Of a DNA stretch of 6,108 bases, positions 1-5,084 are shown one piece after another; the stretch's first letter is position 1; the number at the start of each line of letters is the position of its first letter. The DNA comes from Candidatus Staskawiczbacteria bacterium RIFCSPHIGHO2_02_FULL_34_10 (lineage in GTDB: Bacteria > Patescibacteriota > Minisyncoccia > Minisyncoccales > Staskawiczbacteraceae), in NCBI GenBank assembly GCA_001821915.1, contig MHOR01000033.1, forward strand, positions 1 to 6,108, read 5' to 3'. The notes below the pieces were generated by a model. It did no database searches. It saw only the letters and a program-made list of their open reading frames with translations, and was not told the DNA's origin. Both the position numbers and the translations under genes were made by a program.

Positions 1-2
1 TT

Positions 3-83
3 GACGTTGTTGGAATTTTAATTAATGAAAATATAAGAAACGCAAAACTCCATTATTTTTCAAACGTAGTTAGTGGAAATTAG
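3..83 (+). CDS. C-terminal fragment of an unidentified protein (truncated by left window edge)
   Basis: Frame 3 is open from the left edge for 26 codons to a TAG at 81-83, reading DVVGILINENIRNAKLHY and ending in SNVVSGN. The composition looks like ordinary protein: a hydrophobic beta-like start (VVGILI), then charged and aromatic residues. I cannot assign a family. A 26-codon open frame can arise by chance in AT-rich DNA, so this is a tentative call. It would be the 3' end of a gene whose body lies outside the window. No terminator hairpin is visible between its stop and the promoter at 100-108. Confidence 0.4.
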   Translation, partial: DVVGILINENIRNAKLHYFSNVVSGN

Positions 84-108
84 GTAATTTTTATTTTTAT
101 GGTATAAT
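80..108 (+). promoter_or_regulatory. Extended -10 promoter for the small membrane protein
   Basis: A perfect TATAAT lies at 103-108, preceded by TG at 100-101, giving the TGnTATAAT extended -10 form. The -35 position is poor: TTAGGT at 80-85 with a 17-nt spacer. Extended -10 promoters tolerate a weak -35 box. Transcription would start near 115, about 22 nt before the TTG start at 137. Confidence 0.6.
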
Positions 109-136
109 GGATTTTGTAGTTTATTAGACTTGTTGA

Positions 137-415
137 TTGTTGACTAAGGAGACTAATGCGAAGTCAATAAAAGATTGGTTGATTGAATGGGGGCCAATTT
201 GGCTGTGTGCCATTTTTGCTTTTTTAATAATGGTATACGGCGCAATTTTCAAAAGCAAAAATTCTTTCGAAATTTATTTTTCTTGGTCATCAGGTTTTTT
301 CTTTTTACTCTCATTGCCTGTTTACCATACATCATTTTATTTATATAAGAAAAGAAAGTATCAAAATGAAAAAGAAAAAAAGACACAGCACTCAAAAAAG
401 TTATCCACAGGGTAA
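137..415 (+). CDS. Small membrane protein with two predicted helices, unknown function
   Basis: The 92-residue product has two hydrophobic segments, about residues 18-38 (from WGPIWLCAIF) and 46-70 (rich in F, L and Y). A very basic tail at 71-92 is dominated by K, R and Q. The positive-inside rule suggests a hairpin with the tail in the cytoplasm. I do not recognise the family. The start is uncertain: the frame opens with tandem TTG codons right after a TGA at 134-136. The only good ribosome binding site nearby, AAGGAG at 146-151, lies inside the frame and serves an out-of-frame ATG at 156 that stops after four codons. Either initiation is at TTG without a Shine-Dalgarno, or there is a small indel at the 5' end. 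The gene ends five bases before the next promoter. Confidence 0.5.
   Translation: MLTKETNAKSIKDWLIEWGPIWLCAIFAFLIMVYGAIFKSKNSFEIYFSWSSGFFFLLSLPVYHTSFYLYKKRKYQNEKEKKTQHSKKLSTG
401..409 (+). other. Single consensus DnaA-box 9-mer
   Basis: TTATCCACA matches the consensus DnaA box exactly. It lies inside the last codons of the small membrane protein gene. I found no second box nearby, and neither dnaA nor dnaN is in the window, so this does not mark an origin. It could be a chance match or an isolated DnaA site next to the strong promoter at 420. Confidence 0.3.
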
Positions 416-419
416 AGAC

Positions 420-447
420 TTGACACCCTTTTATGATTTGCTACAAT
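420..447 (+). promoter_or_regulatory. Near-consensus sigma-70 promoter for the C-rich RNA
   Basis: TTGACA at 420-425 is followed by a 16-nt spacer and TACAAT at 442-447, with TG at 439-440 forming an extended -10. This is one of the two strongest promoters in the window. It is not followed by a gene of normal size. Transcription would start near 454. Confidence 0.75.
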
Positions 448-453
448 CAAGAT

Positions 454-586
454 GAACAAGCTAATTGAAGATCTTCTGATTTTCAAAAAGTGAGTTCACA
501 CAGCTCTTTCATTCACTCCCCCCACACCCACCACTACGCCAACACCCCAATTCATATGCAAAGCTTTCTTCGGAGAGCTTTTTCAT
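454..586 (+). ncRNA. Candidate small RNA with a C-rich single-stranded segment
   Basis: The span runs from the predicted start of the 420-447 promoter to the terminator at 560-586, giving about 130 nt. No convincing reading frame fits. The 5' part holds the palindrome GAAGATCTTC (467-476). The middle, about 511-549, is strongly C-rich with only one G (at 538), including six consecutive C at 518-523. The 3' end is the UUCG-capped terminator hairpin. An unpaired C-rich patch followed by a terminator resembles the layout of C-rich sRNAs in Firmicutes that bind G-rich ribosome-binding regions. This genome segment shows few such sites, so the target class is unknown. I match it to no known RNA family. 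A 13-codon ATG frame at 452-493 exists but starts at or before the predicted transcript start. Confidence 0.5.
560..586 (+). terminator. Intrinsic terminator with UUCG tetraloop
   Basis: AAAGCTTTC (560-568) pairs with GAGAGCTTT (573-581) over 9 bp with one G-U pair. The loop is TTCG at 569-572, closed by C-G, which is the exceptionally stable C(UUCG)G tetraloop. The right arm runs into T-rich DNA (TTTTTCATTT from 579). It ends the candidate small RNA. Confidence 0.75.
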
Positions 587-606
587 TTAGAAAAACTTAT
601 AAGACG

Positions 607-635
607 TTGACATTAGTTTTTAATTTTGCTAAAAT
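607..635 (+). promoter_or_regulatory. Near-consensus sigma-70 promoter, probably for the nusA leader
   Basis: TTGACA at 607-612, a 17-nt spacer and TAAAAT at 630-635, with TG at 627-628 completing an extended -10. The stretch TTTGCTAnAAT is shared with the promoter at 420-447. The predicted start is near 642. The nearest gene downstream is nusA, but the transcript first meets the terminator at 665-693. Confidence 0.75.
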
Positions 636-664
636 TAAAGTAATTAATAATCTGAATTAATTTT

Positions 665-693
665 TGTCCGTCTGAAAACGGACATCTTTTTTT
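665..693 (+). terminator. Leader terminator / candidate attenuator upstream of nusA
   Basis: TGTCCGT (665-671) pairs perfectly with ACGGACA (678-684) across a CTGAAA loop, followed by TC and seven T (687-693). It sits only about 23-50 nt after the predicted start of the 607-635 promoter, so it would stop most transcripts before nusA unless read through. The stem is short and the T-tract is separated from it by TC. Such modest hairpins are typical of terminators that depend on NusA, which makes negative feedback on nusA plausible. No alternative antiterminator pairing was obvious. Confidence 0.65.
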
Positions 694-695
694 AA

Positions 696-842
696 ATTAT
701 TCTAATTATACTAATTTCTAATTATTCTAATCAATGCCCAATATTTTAAATTGCTAATTTCTAAATTACGTCTTAGGCATTAGATATTTTAACATTAGGA
801 TTTGATTAGATTAATTAGTATAATTAGGTCAATTAGAAATTC
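696..842 (+). repeat. AT-rich foldback repeat, copy 1 (upstream of nusA)
   Basis: Both ends are built from degenerate 9-bp units, AATTATTCT-like on the left and AATTAGTAT-like on the right, in opposite orientation. The left arm 700-734 and right arm 802-838 are imperfect inverted repeats of 35 and 37 nt, enclosing about 67 nt. An inner AATGCC/GGCATT pair lies at 733-738 and 776-781. A diverged reverse-complement copy lies at 2229-2346, on the other side of nusA. The right arm carries TATAAT at 819-824, so the repeat may supply a nusA promoter. No transposase is adjacent. It looks like a MITE-type or other dispersed intergenic element. Confidence 0.7.
819..824 (+). promoter_or_regulatory. -10 box (TATAAT) near the nusA start
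   Basis: A perfect TATAAT lies in the right arm of the foldback repeat. It predicts a start near 831 and an 18-nt leader before the nusA ATG. The -35 region is weak (TTAGGA at 795-800, 18-nt spacer). It would let nusA be transcribed independently of the leader terminator. In sequence this AT-rich, a single hexamer is weak evidence. Confidence 0.35.
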
Positions 843-848
843 ATACAT

Positions 849-2216
849 ATGGATATAAAATCATTTCAAAGGGCATTAGGGCAAATTGCTGAAGTGCGCG
901 GTATATCTCCTGAAGTAATTATAGAAACGCTGGAAGCAGCTATAGCTACTGCATACAAAAAAGATTATGGCCAAAAGGGGCAAAAAATAAAAGCAAAGTT
1001 TAATCCGGTATCTGGTGATGTTAAATTTTGGCAGGTAAAATTAGTAGTTGATGAATCAATGCTTTATACAGAAGAAGAAATAGAAGCATTAAAAGAAAAA
1101 AAGATAATGCCTTCTGAGGACTTTGATAGAGTTGTGGAAGGACAAGAGGCTCCTAAAAAAGTTGTTTATAATCCTGAAAAACATGTGATGCTAGATGAAG
1201 CAAAGAAAAAAAATCTAGATATTAAATTAGGCGAAGAGTTAGAAATCCCTTTGGTTTCAAAGCAGGATTATGGAAGAATTGCCGCTCAAACAGCAAAGCA
1301 GGTTATTTTGCAAAAAATAAGAGAAGCCGAAAAAGATGTTATTGCTTCAGAGTACAGGTCAAAAGAAGGCGAAATCATTTCAGGTATTGTGCAAAGAATA
1401 GAGGGTAATACAGCGCTTATTGATATAGGCAAAACTTTGGGAATTTTAAATAAAGAAGAGCAAATTCCCGGAGAATTTTATAGGCAAGGTCAAAGATTAA
1501 AATTTTATATTTTAAAAGTGCAGGAAACCCCAAAAGGATCTGTGGTGCTTTTATCTCGCGCTTATCCAAAATTAGTTTCAAGGCTTTTTGAATTAGAAGT
1601 CCCAGAAATTTCTTCTTCAATTGTGGTTATAAATTCAATTTCAAGAGAGCCAGGGTTTAGAACAAAAATGGCGGTTAGTTCAACAGAAGAAAGAATTGAT
1701 CCAATAGGAAGCTGTGTTGGACAAAGAGGAACTAGAATTATGGCAGTAATCAATGAATTGGGGGGTGAAAAAATTGATGTAATTGCTTTTGATAAAGATC
1801 CAGAAAAATTTATAACTAATGCGTTATCTCCCGCTAAAGTTGCAGGAGTTAAAATAGAAGATAAAAACACAGCGGTAGTTTTTGTTAATGAAGACCAATT
1901 GTCTTTAGCTATTGGTAAAGATGGCAGAAATGTAAGATTGGCTTCAAATTTAACTGGTTGGAAAATTGATGTAAAAGCGAATAAGCCTATTTTACAGAAA
2001 AACGCGGAAACTAACGCGGAATCAAGCGGAAACAAAGATGAAAAAAGTGAAGAAGAAAAACCTAAAAGAAAAATTAGAAAATCTAAAAAAACAAAAGAAG
2101 TTGAAGAGGCGCTGGAATCAAAAGAAGAACCTCCTGTCGAATCCATCGACGTGGCTCAGGACAAGGAAAAAGTAGAAGAGGCTTCAACGGAGGGAAAACC
2201 AGAAGAAACTAAGTAA
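849..2216 (+). CDS. nusA: Transcription termination/antitermination factor NusA
   Basis: NusA binds RNA polymerase and nascent RNA and modulates pausing, intrinsic termination and antitermination in the cytoplasm. The 455 residues show the N-terminal polymerase-binding domain (1-165, with TAKQVILQKIREAE at 148-161), an S1 domain (about 174-240), and two KH domains. KH1 carries SREPGFRTKMAV (265-276) and DPIGSCVGQRG (284-294, GQRG loop 291-294). KH2 carries LSLAIGKDGRNVRLAS (351-366). Relative to E. coli, about 35 extra residues sit between VVDE (66-69) and MLDEAKKK (114-121). The tail 376-455 is low-complexity, rich in K and E, and replaces the E. coli acidic repeats. The ATG has no Shine-Dalgarno. 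The usual neighbours rimP and infB are absent here. Expression may be controlled by the leader terminator at 665-693. Identification is firm. Confidence 0.97.
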   Translation: MDIKSFQRALGQIAEVRGISPEVIIETLEAAIATAYKKDYGQKGQKIKAKFNPVSGDVKFWQVKLVVDESMLYTEEEIEALKEKKIMPSEDFDRVVEGQEAPKKVVYNPEKHVMLDEAKKKNLDIKLGEELEIPLVSKQDYGRIAAQTAKQVILQKIREAEKDVIASEYRSKEGEIISGIVQRIEGNTALIDIGKTLGILNKEEQIPGEFYRQGQRLKFYILKVQETPKGSVVLLSRAYPKLVSRLFELEVPEISSSIVVINSISREPGFRTKMAVSSTEERIDPIGSCVGQRGTRIMAVINELGGEKIDVIAFDKDPEKFITNALSPAKVAGVKIEDKNTAVVFVNEDQLSLAIGKDGRNVRLASNLTGWKIDVKANKPILQKNAETNAESSGNKDEKSEEEKPKRKIRKSKKTKEVEEALESKEEPPVESIDVAQDKEKVEEASTEGKPEETK

Positions 2217-2228
2217 TTAAATTATTTT

Positions 2229-2346
2229 TAATTAACCTAATTATACTAATTGACCTAATCAAATCCTAAATCTCCTAATGCCAAAAGTTTTAAAACTTAG
2301 ACATTATTTAGAATAATTAGAACAATTAGAATAATTAGAATAATTC
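2229..2346 (-). repeat. AT-rich foldback repeat, copy 2 (between nusA and hppA)
   Basis: This is the reverse complement of copy 1 in diverged form. The block at about 2229-2267, read on the minus strand, matches 796-836 at all but a few positions (shared core TAGGATTTGATTAG). The right end is four tandem 9-bp units of AATTAGAAT type (2315-2345), ending right at the hppA ATG. Left and right arms can fold on each other, and the centre holds the 14-bp perfect palindrome AAGTTTTAAAACTT (2285-2298). It fills the whole nusA-hppA gap. It could act as terminator or promoter, but I see no strong G+C stem or good -35/-10 pair. Confidence 0.7.
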
Positions 2347-4341
2347 ATGTTGGTAACCTATTTTCCAATTATTGTTTCATTATTTGCCATAGCGTTCGTA
2401 TTTTTCTTAATTAAAAAAATAAATAAAGCCCCCGTTGCAAAAGATAAAGCCATAGAAATTACTGCAGCTATTCAAGAAGGAGCTACGTCATATTTAAAGC
2501 GGCAGTATAAAACCGTAGCGATTGTTGCGTTAGCGCTATTTTTATTACTGTGGATTTTAATGGGCTGGATTATGGCTTTTGGATTTTTAATTGGAGCGGT
2601 TTTATCGGGCGCTTCAGGATTTATCGGCATGTGGGTATCAACCCAAACCAATACCAGGGTAGCAGAGGGCGCAAAAAGAGGATTAGGACACGCATTAGAC
2701 TTAGCATTTAAGGGAGGATTGGTTACAGGACTCATGGTAGTAAGCTTGGGATTATTAGCGGTATCAGGATACTATTATACAACAGGAATTAAAGGGCTAA
2801 TTGCCTTGGGATTTGGCGCTAGTTTAATCTCAATGTTTGCTAGAGTTGGGGGCGGAATTTATACTAAAGCCGCTGATGTAGGGGCAGATTTGGTAGGTAA
2901 AGTTGAAAAAGGAATTCCAGAAGACGATCCAAGAAACCCTGCTGTTATTGCAGACCAAGTAGGAGATAATGTAGGAGACTGCGCTGGTATGGCCGCTGAT
3001 ATTTTTGAAACATATTCTGTTTCAATGGTTGCTACGATGATTTTAGGGGCATTATTATTTCCACGAGCTGATCAATTTATTATTTTACCTTTATTTTTAG
3101 GTAGTATTTCGATTTTAACTTCTATTATTGGAAGCTTCTTTGTAAAACTCGGCAAGAGCCAATCAATTATGGGGTCTATGTATAAAGGATTAGCAGTTTC
3201 GGTAGTATTATCTGCCATTGCTTTTTACTTTTTAATTTCAAAAATAATGGCAGGGCAAAACATTCCAGTAAACAATTTATATGGCGCAACATTAGTGGGA
3301 CTTGTGGTAGCGACCGGAATGTTTATTATTACAGAATATTACACTTCAAAAAAATTCAGCCCGGTTAGGTCAATTGCCAAAGCTTCTGAAACGGGACATG
3401 GCACCAATATTATACGGGGATTGGGACTTGGCATGCAATCAACAGCTTTGCCGGTTTTACTTATTGCATTTGGAACTATTATCAGCTTTTGGCTAGCAGG
3501 AATTTACGGAGTTGCTTTAGCAGTAGTGTCAATGTTATCATTATCTGGGATTGTCGTTGGAATTGATGCATTTGGCCCAATTACTGACAACGCCGGTGGA
3601 ATTGCCGAAATGTCAGGAATGTCGCCAGAAATAAGAAAAATCACCGACGCATTAGACGCCGTTGGCAACACCACAAAAGCAGTTACAAAAGGGTATGCCA
3701 TAGCTTCTGCTGGGCTTGCCGCGTTAGTATTATTTTCTGCCTATAGCCAACAAGTTATAGATTTAACAGGTTCGTTTAGCATGGCAAGTTTTGACTTATC
3801 AAATTCAAAAGTAATTGCAGGACTTTTAATTGGTGGAATACTCCCCTATTTATTTGCCAGTTTTTTAATGGGAGCTGTGGGAAAGACCGCAGGAAAAGTA
3901 GTTGAAGAAGTTCGTAGGCAATTTAAGAATATAAAAGGATTAATGGAGGGCACGGCAAAACCAGAATACGGAAAATGCGTTGATATTGTGACTAAAGCGG
4001 CTATAAAAGAAATGATGGTGCCAGCTTTAATTCCGATAGTCGCCCCTATTTTAGTGGGTTGGATTTTGGGACCGCAGGCGCTTGGAGGATTACTGATTGG
4101 AGCCACAATTACAGGGCTATTTGTAGGCATTTCTATGACCACTGGAGGCGCCGCTTGGGACAATGCTAAAAAGTACATAGAAGAAGGAAACCTAGGTGGA
4201 AAAGGCAGTTTTGCTCACCAGGCAGCCGTCACAGGCGACACCGTCGGCGACCCTTATAAAGATACGGCGGGACCAGCAATTAACCCAATGATTAAAGTTC
4301 TAAATATTGTGGCGTTGTTAATCGTCTCGTTTTTAGTTTAA
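2347..4341 (+). CDS. hppA: Membrane-bound proton-translocating pyrophosphatase (K+-independent type)
   Basis: The enzyme hydrolyses cytoplasmic pyrophosphate to two phosphates and pumps protons across the membrane. At 664 residues it is full length, with many hydrophobic helices throughout (the family has about 16). The substrate and Mg2+ site motifs are intact: GGGIYTKAADVGADLVGKVE (168-187), DDPRN (193-197), DQVGDNVGDCAGMAADIFE (203-221), DAFGPITDNAGGIAEM (407-422), GGAAWDNAKKYIEEG (600-614) and GDTVGDPYKDTAGPAINP (630-647). In GNTTKAVTKG (440-449), Lys444 and Thr447 replace the Ala and Gly of K+-dependent enzymes. This lysine is known to substitute for K+. Sodium-pumping members are K+-dependent, so proton pumping is inferred. 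The ATG touches the upstream repeat and has no Shine-Dalgarno. A terminator follows the stop. Confidence 0.97.
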   Translation: MLVTYFPIIVSLFAIAFVFFLIKKINKAPVAKDKAIEITAAIQEGATSYLKRQYKTVAIVALALFLLLWILMGWIMAFGFLIGAVLSGASGFIGMWVSTQTNTRVAEGAKRGLGHALDLAFKGGLVTGLMVVSLGLLAVSGYYYTTGIKGLIALGFGASLISMFARVGGGIYTKAADVGADLVGKVEKGIPEDDPRNPAVIADQVGDNVGDCAGMAADIFETYSVSMVATMILGALLFPRADQFIILPLFLGSISILTSIIGSFFVKLGKSQSIMGSMYKGLAVSVVLSAIAFYFLISKIMAGQNIPVNNLYGATLVGLVVATGMFIITEYYTSKKFSPVRSIAKASETGHGTNIIRGLGLGMQSTALPVLLIAFGTIISFWLAGIYGVALAVVSMLSLSGIVVGIDAFGPITDNAGGIAEMSGMSPEIRKITDALDAVGNTTKAVTKGYAIASAGLAALVLFSAYSQQVIDLTGSFSMASFDLSNSKVIAGLLIGGILPYLFASFLMGAVGKTAGKVVEEVRRQFKNIKGLMEGTAKPEYGKCVDIVTKAAIKEMMVPALIPIVAPILVGWILGPQALGGLLIGATITGLFVGISMTTGGAAWDNAKKYIEEGNLGGKGSFAHQAAVTGDTVGDPYKDTAGPAINPMIKVLNIVALLIVSFLV

Positions 4342-4349
4342 TTATTTTG

Positions 4350-4378
4350 CCCCGAGCCAAAAGCTCTGGGTTGTTGTT
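4350..4378 (+). terminator. Intrinsic terminator after hppA
   Basis: CCCCGAGC (4350-4357) pairs with GCTCTGGG (4363-4370) across a CAAAA loop. This gives seven Watson-Crick pairs and one C-T mismatch, followed by the T-rich TTGTTGTT. It lies 8 nt after the hppA stop and ends 6 nt before the next ATG, so the next gene would depend on read-through or an unseen promoter. Confidence 0.7.
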
Positions 4379-4384
4379 AAAAAT

Positions 4385-4951
4385 ATGTTTCTTGATGTTG
4401 GGTTAGGAATTATTGCGGTATTATTAGTTAGTACACTACATTCAGCAACAATAAGTTGGGCTTTTGTTGGTGTTGGTATTATTTTTGCCCTCTTACCTGA
4501 CTTAGATTTTGTCGTACCATGTATTCTAAAAAGGAGTTTTAAAAATGAATTTTTACATCATCGCGAAAGACTTCACTATCCTCTTTTATATATTCCCATA
4601 GGGGCACTAATGCTTTACTTTTTCAGTGTTTCTTTGGCAGAATTGTTTACAATCGCATCTCTTACTCATTTTATTCATGATTCAATTGGAGTTGGGTGGG
4701 GTGTTCAATGGTTGTATCCTTTTACTAAAGATCATTACTCACTTTTCTATATTTATAAACCTTCATTTCGCAAGAAAAAGTTTCCGCAAAAACTTTTTTA
4801 CATATGGAAAAACGATGAGATCGAAAAACTAGATACAGAATTTGGAGATCCTAATTGGATTAGGAACATCTACTTTAAATGGCACCCATATGCGATTATT
4901 GAAATGGTGGTATTTGTAGTTGCTATCATTGCGTTGTTTTGGGTAAAATGA
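4385..4951 (+). CDS. Membrane protein resembling the YdjM/DUF457 metal-dependent hydrolase family
   Basis: The 188-residue protein has hydrophobic segments at about 5-20, 23-37, 66-92 and 170-186. The polar motifs fit the YdjM-like family of membrane-embedded putative hydrolases: an early His (H19), PDLDF (38-42), HHRERLHYP (58-66, family form HRGxTHS), and THFIHDSIGVGWGVQWLYPF (94-113, family form HxxxDxxTxxGxxxxxP). The His and Asp residues could bind a metal at the membrane face. No substrate is established for the family, so the function is unknown. A basic, aromatic stretch (116-142) and the C-terminal region up to helix 4 look specific to this protein. It starts 43 nt after hppA with a terminator between and no visible promoter or Shine-Dalgarno. 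Family assignment is by motif pattern only. Confidence 0.65.
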   Translation: MFLDVGLGIIAVLLVSTLHSATISWAFVGVGIIFALLPDLDFVVPCILKRSFKNEFLHHRERLHYPLLYIPIGALMLYFFSVSLAELFTIASLTHFIHDSIGVGWGVQWLYPFTKDHYSLFYIYKPSFRKKKFPQKLFYIWKNDEIEKLDTEFGDPNWIRNIYFKWHPYAIIEMVVFVVAIIALFWVK

Positions 4952-4963
4952 AAAAGAAAATTA

Positions 4964-5025
4964 GGGGGAGATGGGGACACACGGGAGATGGGGCGGGAGA
5001 TGGGGGGAGATGGGGACAGCCACCA
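4964..5025 (+). repeat. G-run array built on AGATGGGG units, possible G-quadruplex or mobile-element remnant
   Basis: Seven runs of three to six G (4964-4968, 4973-4976, 4983-4985, 4990-4993, 4995-4997, 5002-5007, 5012-5015) are joined by short linkers, four of which are AGA-T. The sequence contrasts sharply with the AT-rich surroundings and is almost free of C until 5020. Spacing meets the usual quadruplex pattern. The right end, GGGGACAGCCACCATTTTAA, resembles GGTGGCTGTCCCC-type motifs that I recall near IS200/REP-type transposases in environmental genomes. No transposase is present here, so that link is tentative. Confidence 0.55.
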
Positions 5026-5043
5026 TTTTAAGTAAAAAGTACC

Positions 5044-5072
5044 ATAAATCCGACGGCCGTTAAATTTATAAT
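5044..5072 (+). promoter_or_regulatory. Promoter with overlapping 26-bp palindromic operator
   Basis: ATAAAT (5044-5049), three bases, ACGGCCGT (5053-5060), three bases and ATTTAT (5064-5069) form a symmetric site centred between 5056 and 5057, with 20 of 26 positions in symmetry. A perfect TATAAT -10 (5067-5072) overlaps its right end, and the -35 position falls in its left arm without a recognisable box. A dimeric repressor bound here would block the promoter of the gene at 5085. The predicted start is near 5079, leaving a leader of about 6 nt. Confidence 0.55.
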
Positions 5073-5084
5073 ACTAGTCAAAAA

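Noticed and set aside
401..420. Replication origin
   Set aside because: Only one DnaA box, no AT-rich unwinding element with box clusters, and no dnaA, dnaN or similar gene nearby.
452..493. 13-codon ATG frame MNKLIEDLLIFKK
   Set aside because: It starts at or before the predicted transcript start and has no ribosome binding site. Its length is uninformative, so a noncoding RNA is the simpler reading.
696..842. CRISPR array or tandem-repeat protein-binding iterons
   Set aside because: The 9-bp units are degenerate, inverted at the two ends and have no unique spacers. A foldback element explains them better.
416..848. tRNA, tmRNA, 6S, SRP or RNase P RNA in the gene-free stretch
   Set aside because: No GTTCRA T-loop, no cloverleaf, and no conserved core of these RNAs could be seen.
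1417..2146. Two minus-strand open frames inside nusA (1417-1620, 1562-2146)
   Set aside because: They are antisense shadows of the firmly identified nusA, rich in F, S and L as expected from reverse reading of K/E-rich codons, with no family match.
2217..2240. Possible terminator right after nusA (TTAATTAA pairing with AATTAA)
   Set aside because: The stem is purely A+T, has no G+C pairs and overlaps the repeat. It is too weak to call.
2250..2278. TTGACC as a -35 box for hppA inside repeat copy 2
   Set aside because: No -10-like hexamer lies 16-18 nt downstream. The match comes from the repeat sequence.
2472..4178. Minus-strand open frames inside hppA (2472-2735, 3504-3701, 3846-4178)
   Set aside because: Antisense shadows of hppA with proline- and isoleucine-rich composition and no promoter or start signals.
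4626..4832. Second + strand frame of 68 codons within the YdjM-like gene
   Set aside because: Lies wholly inside the better-supported 188-residue frame and shows no recognisable domain.
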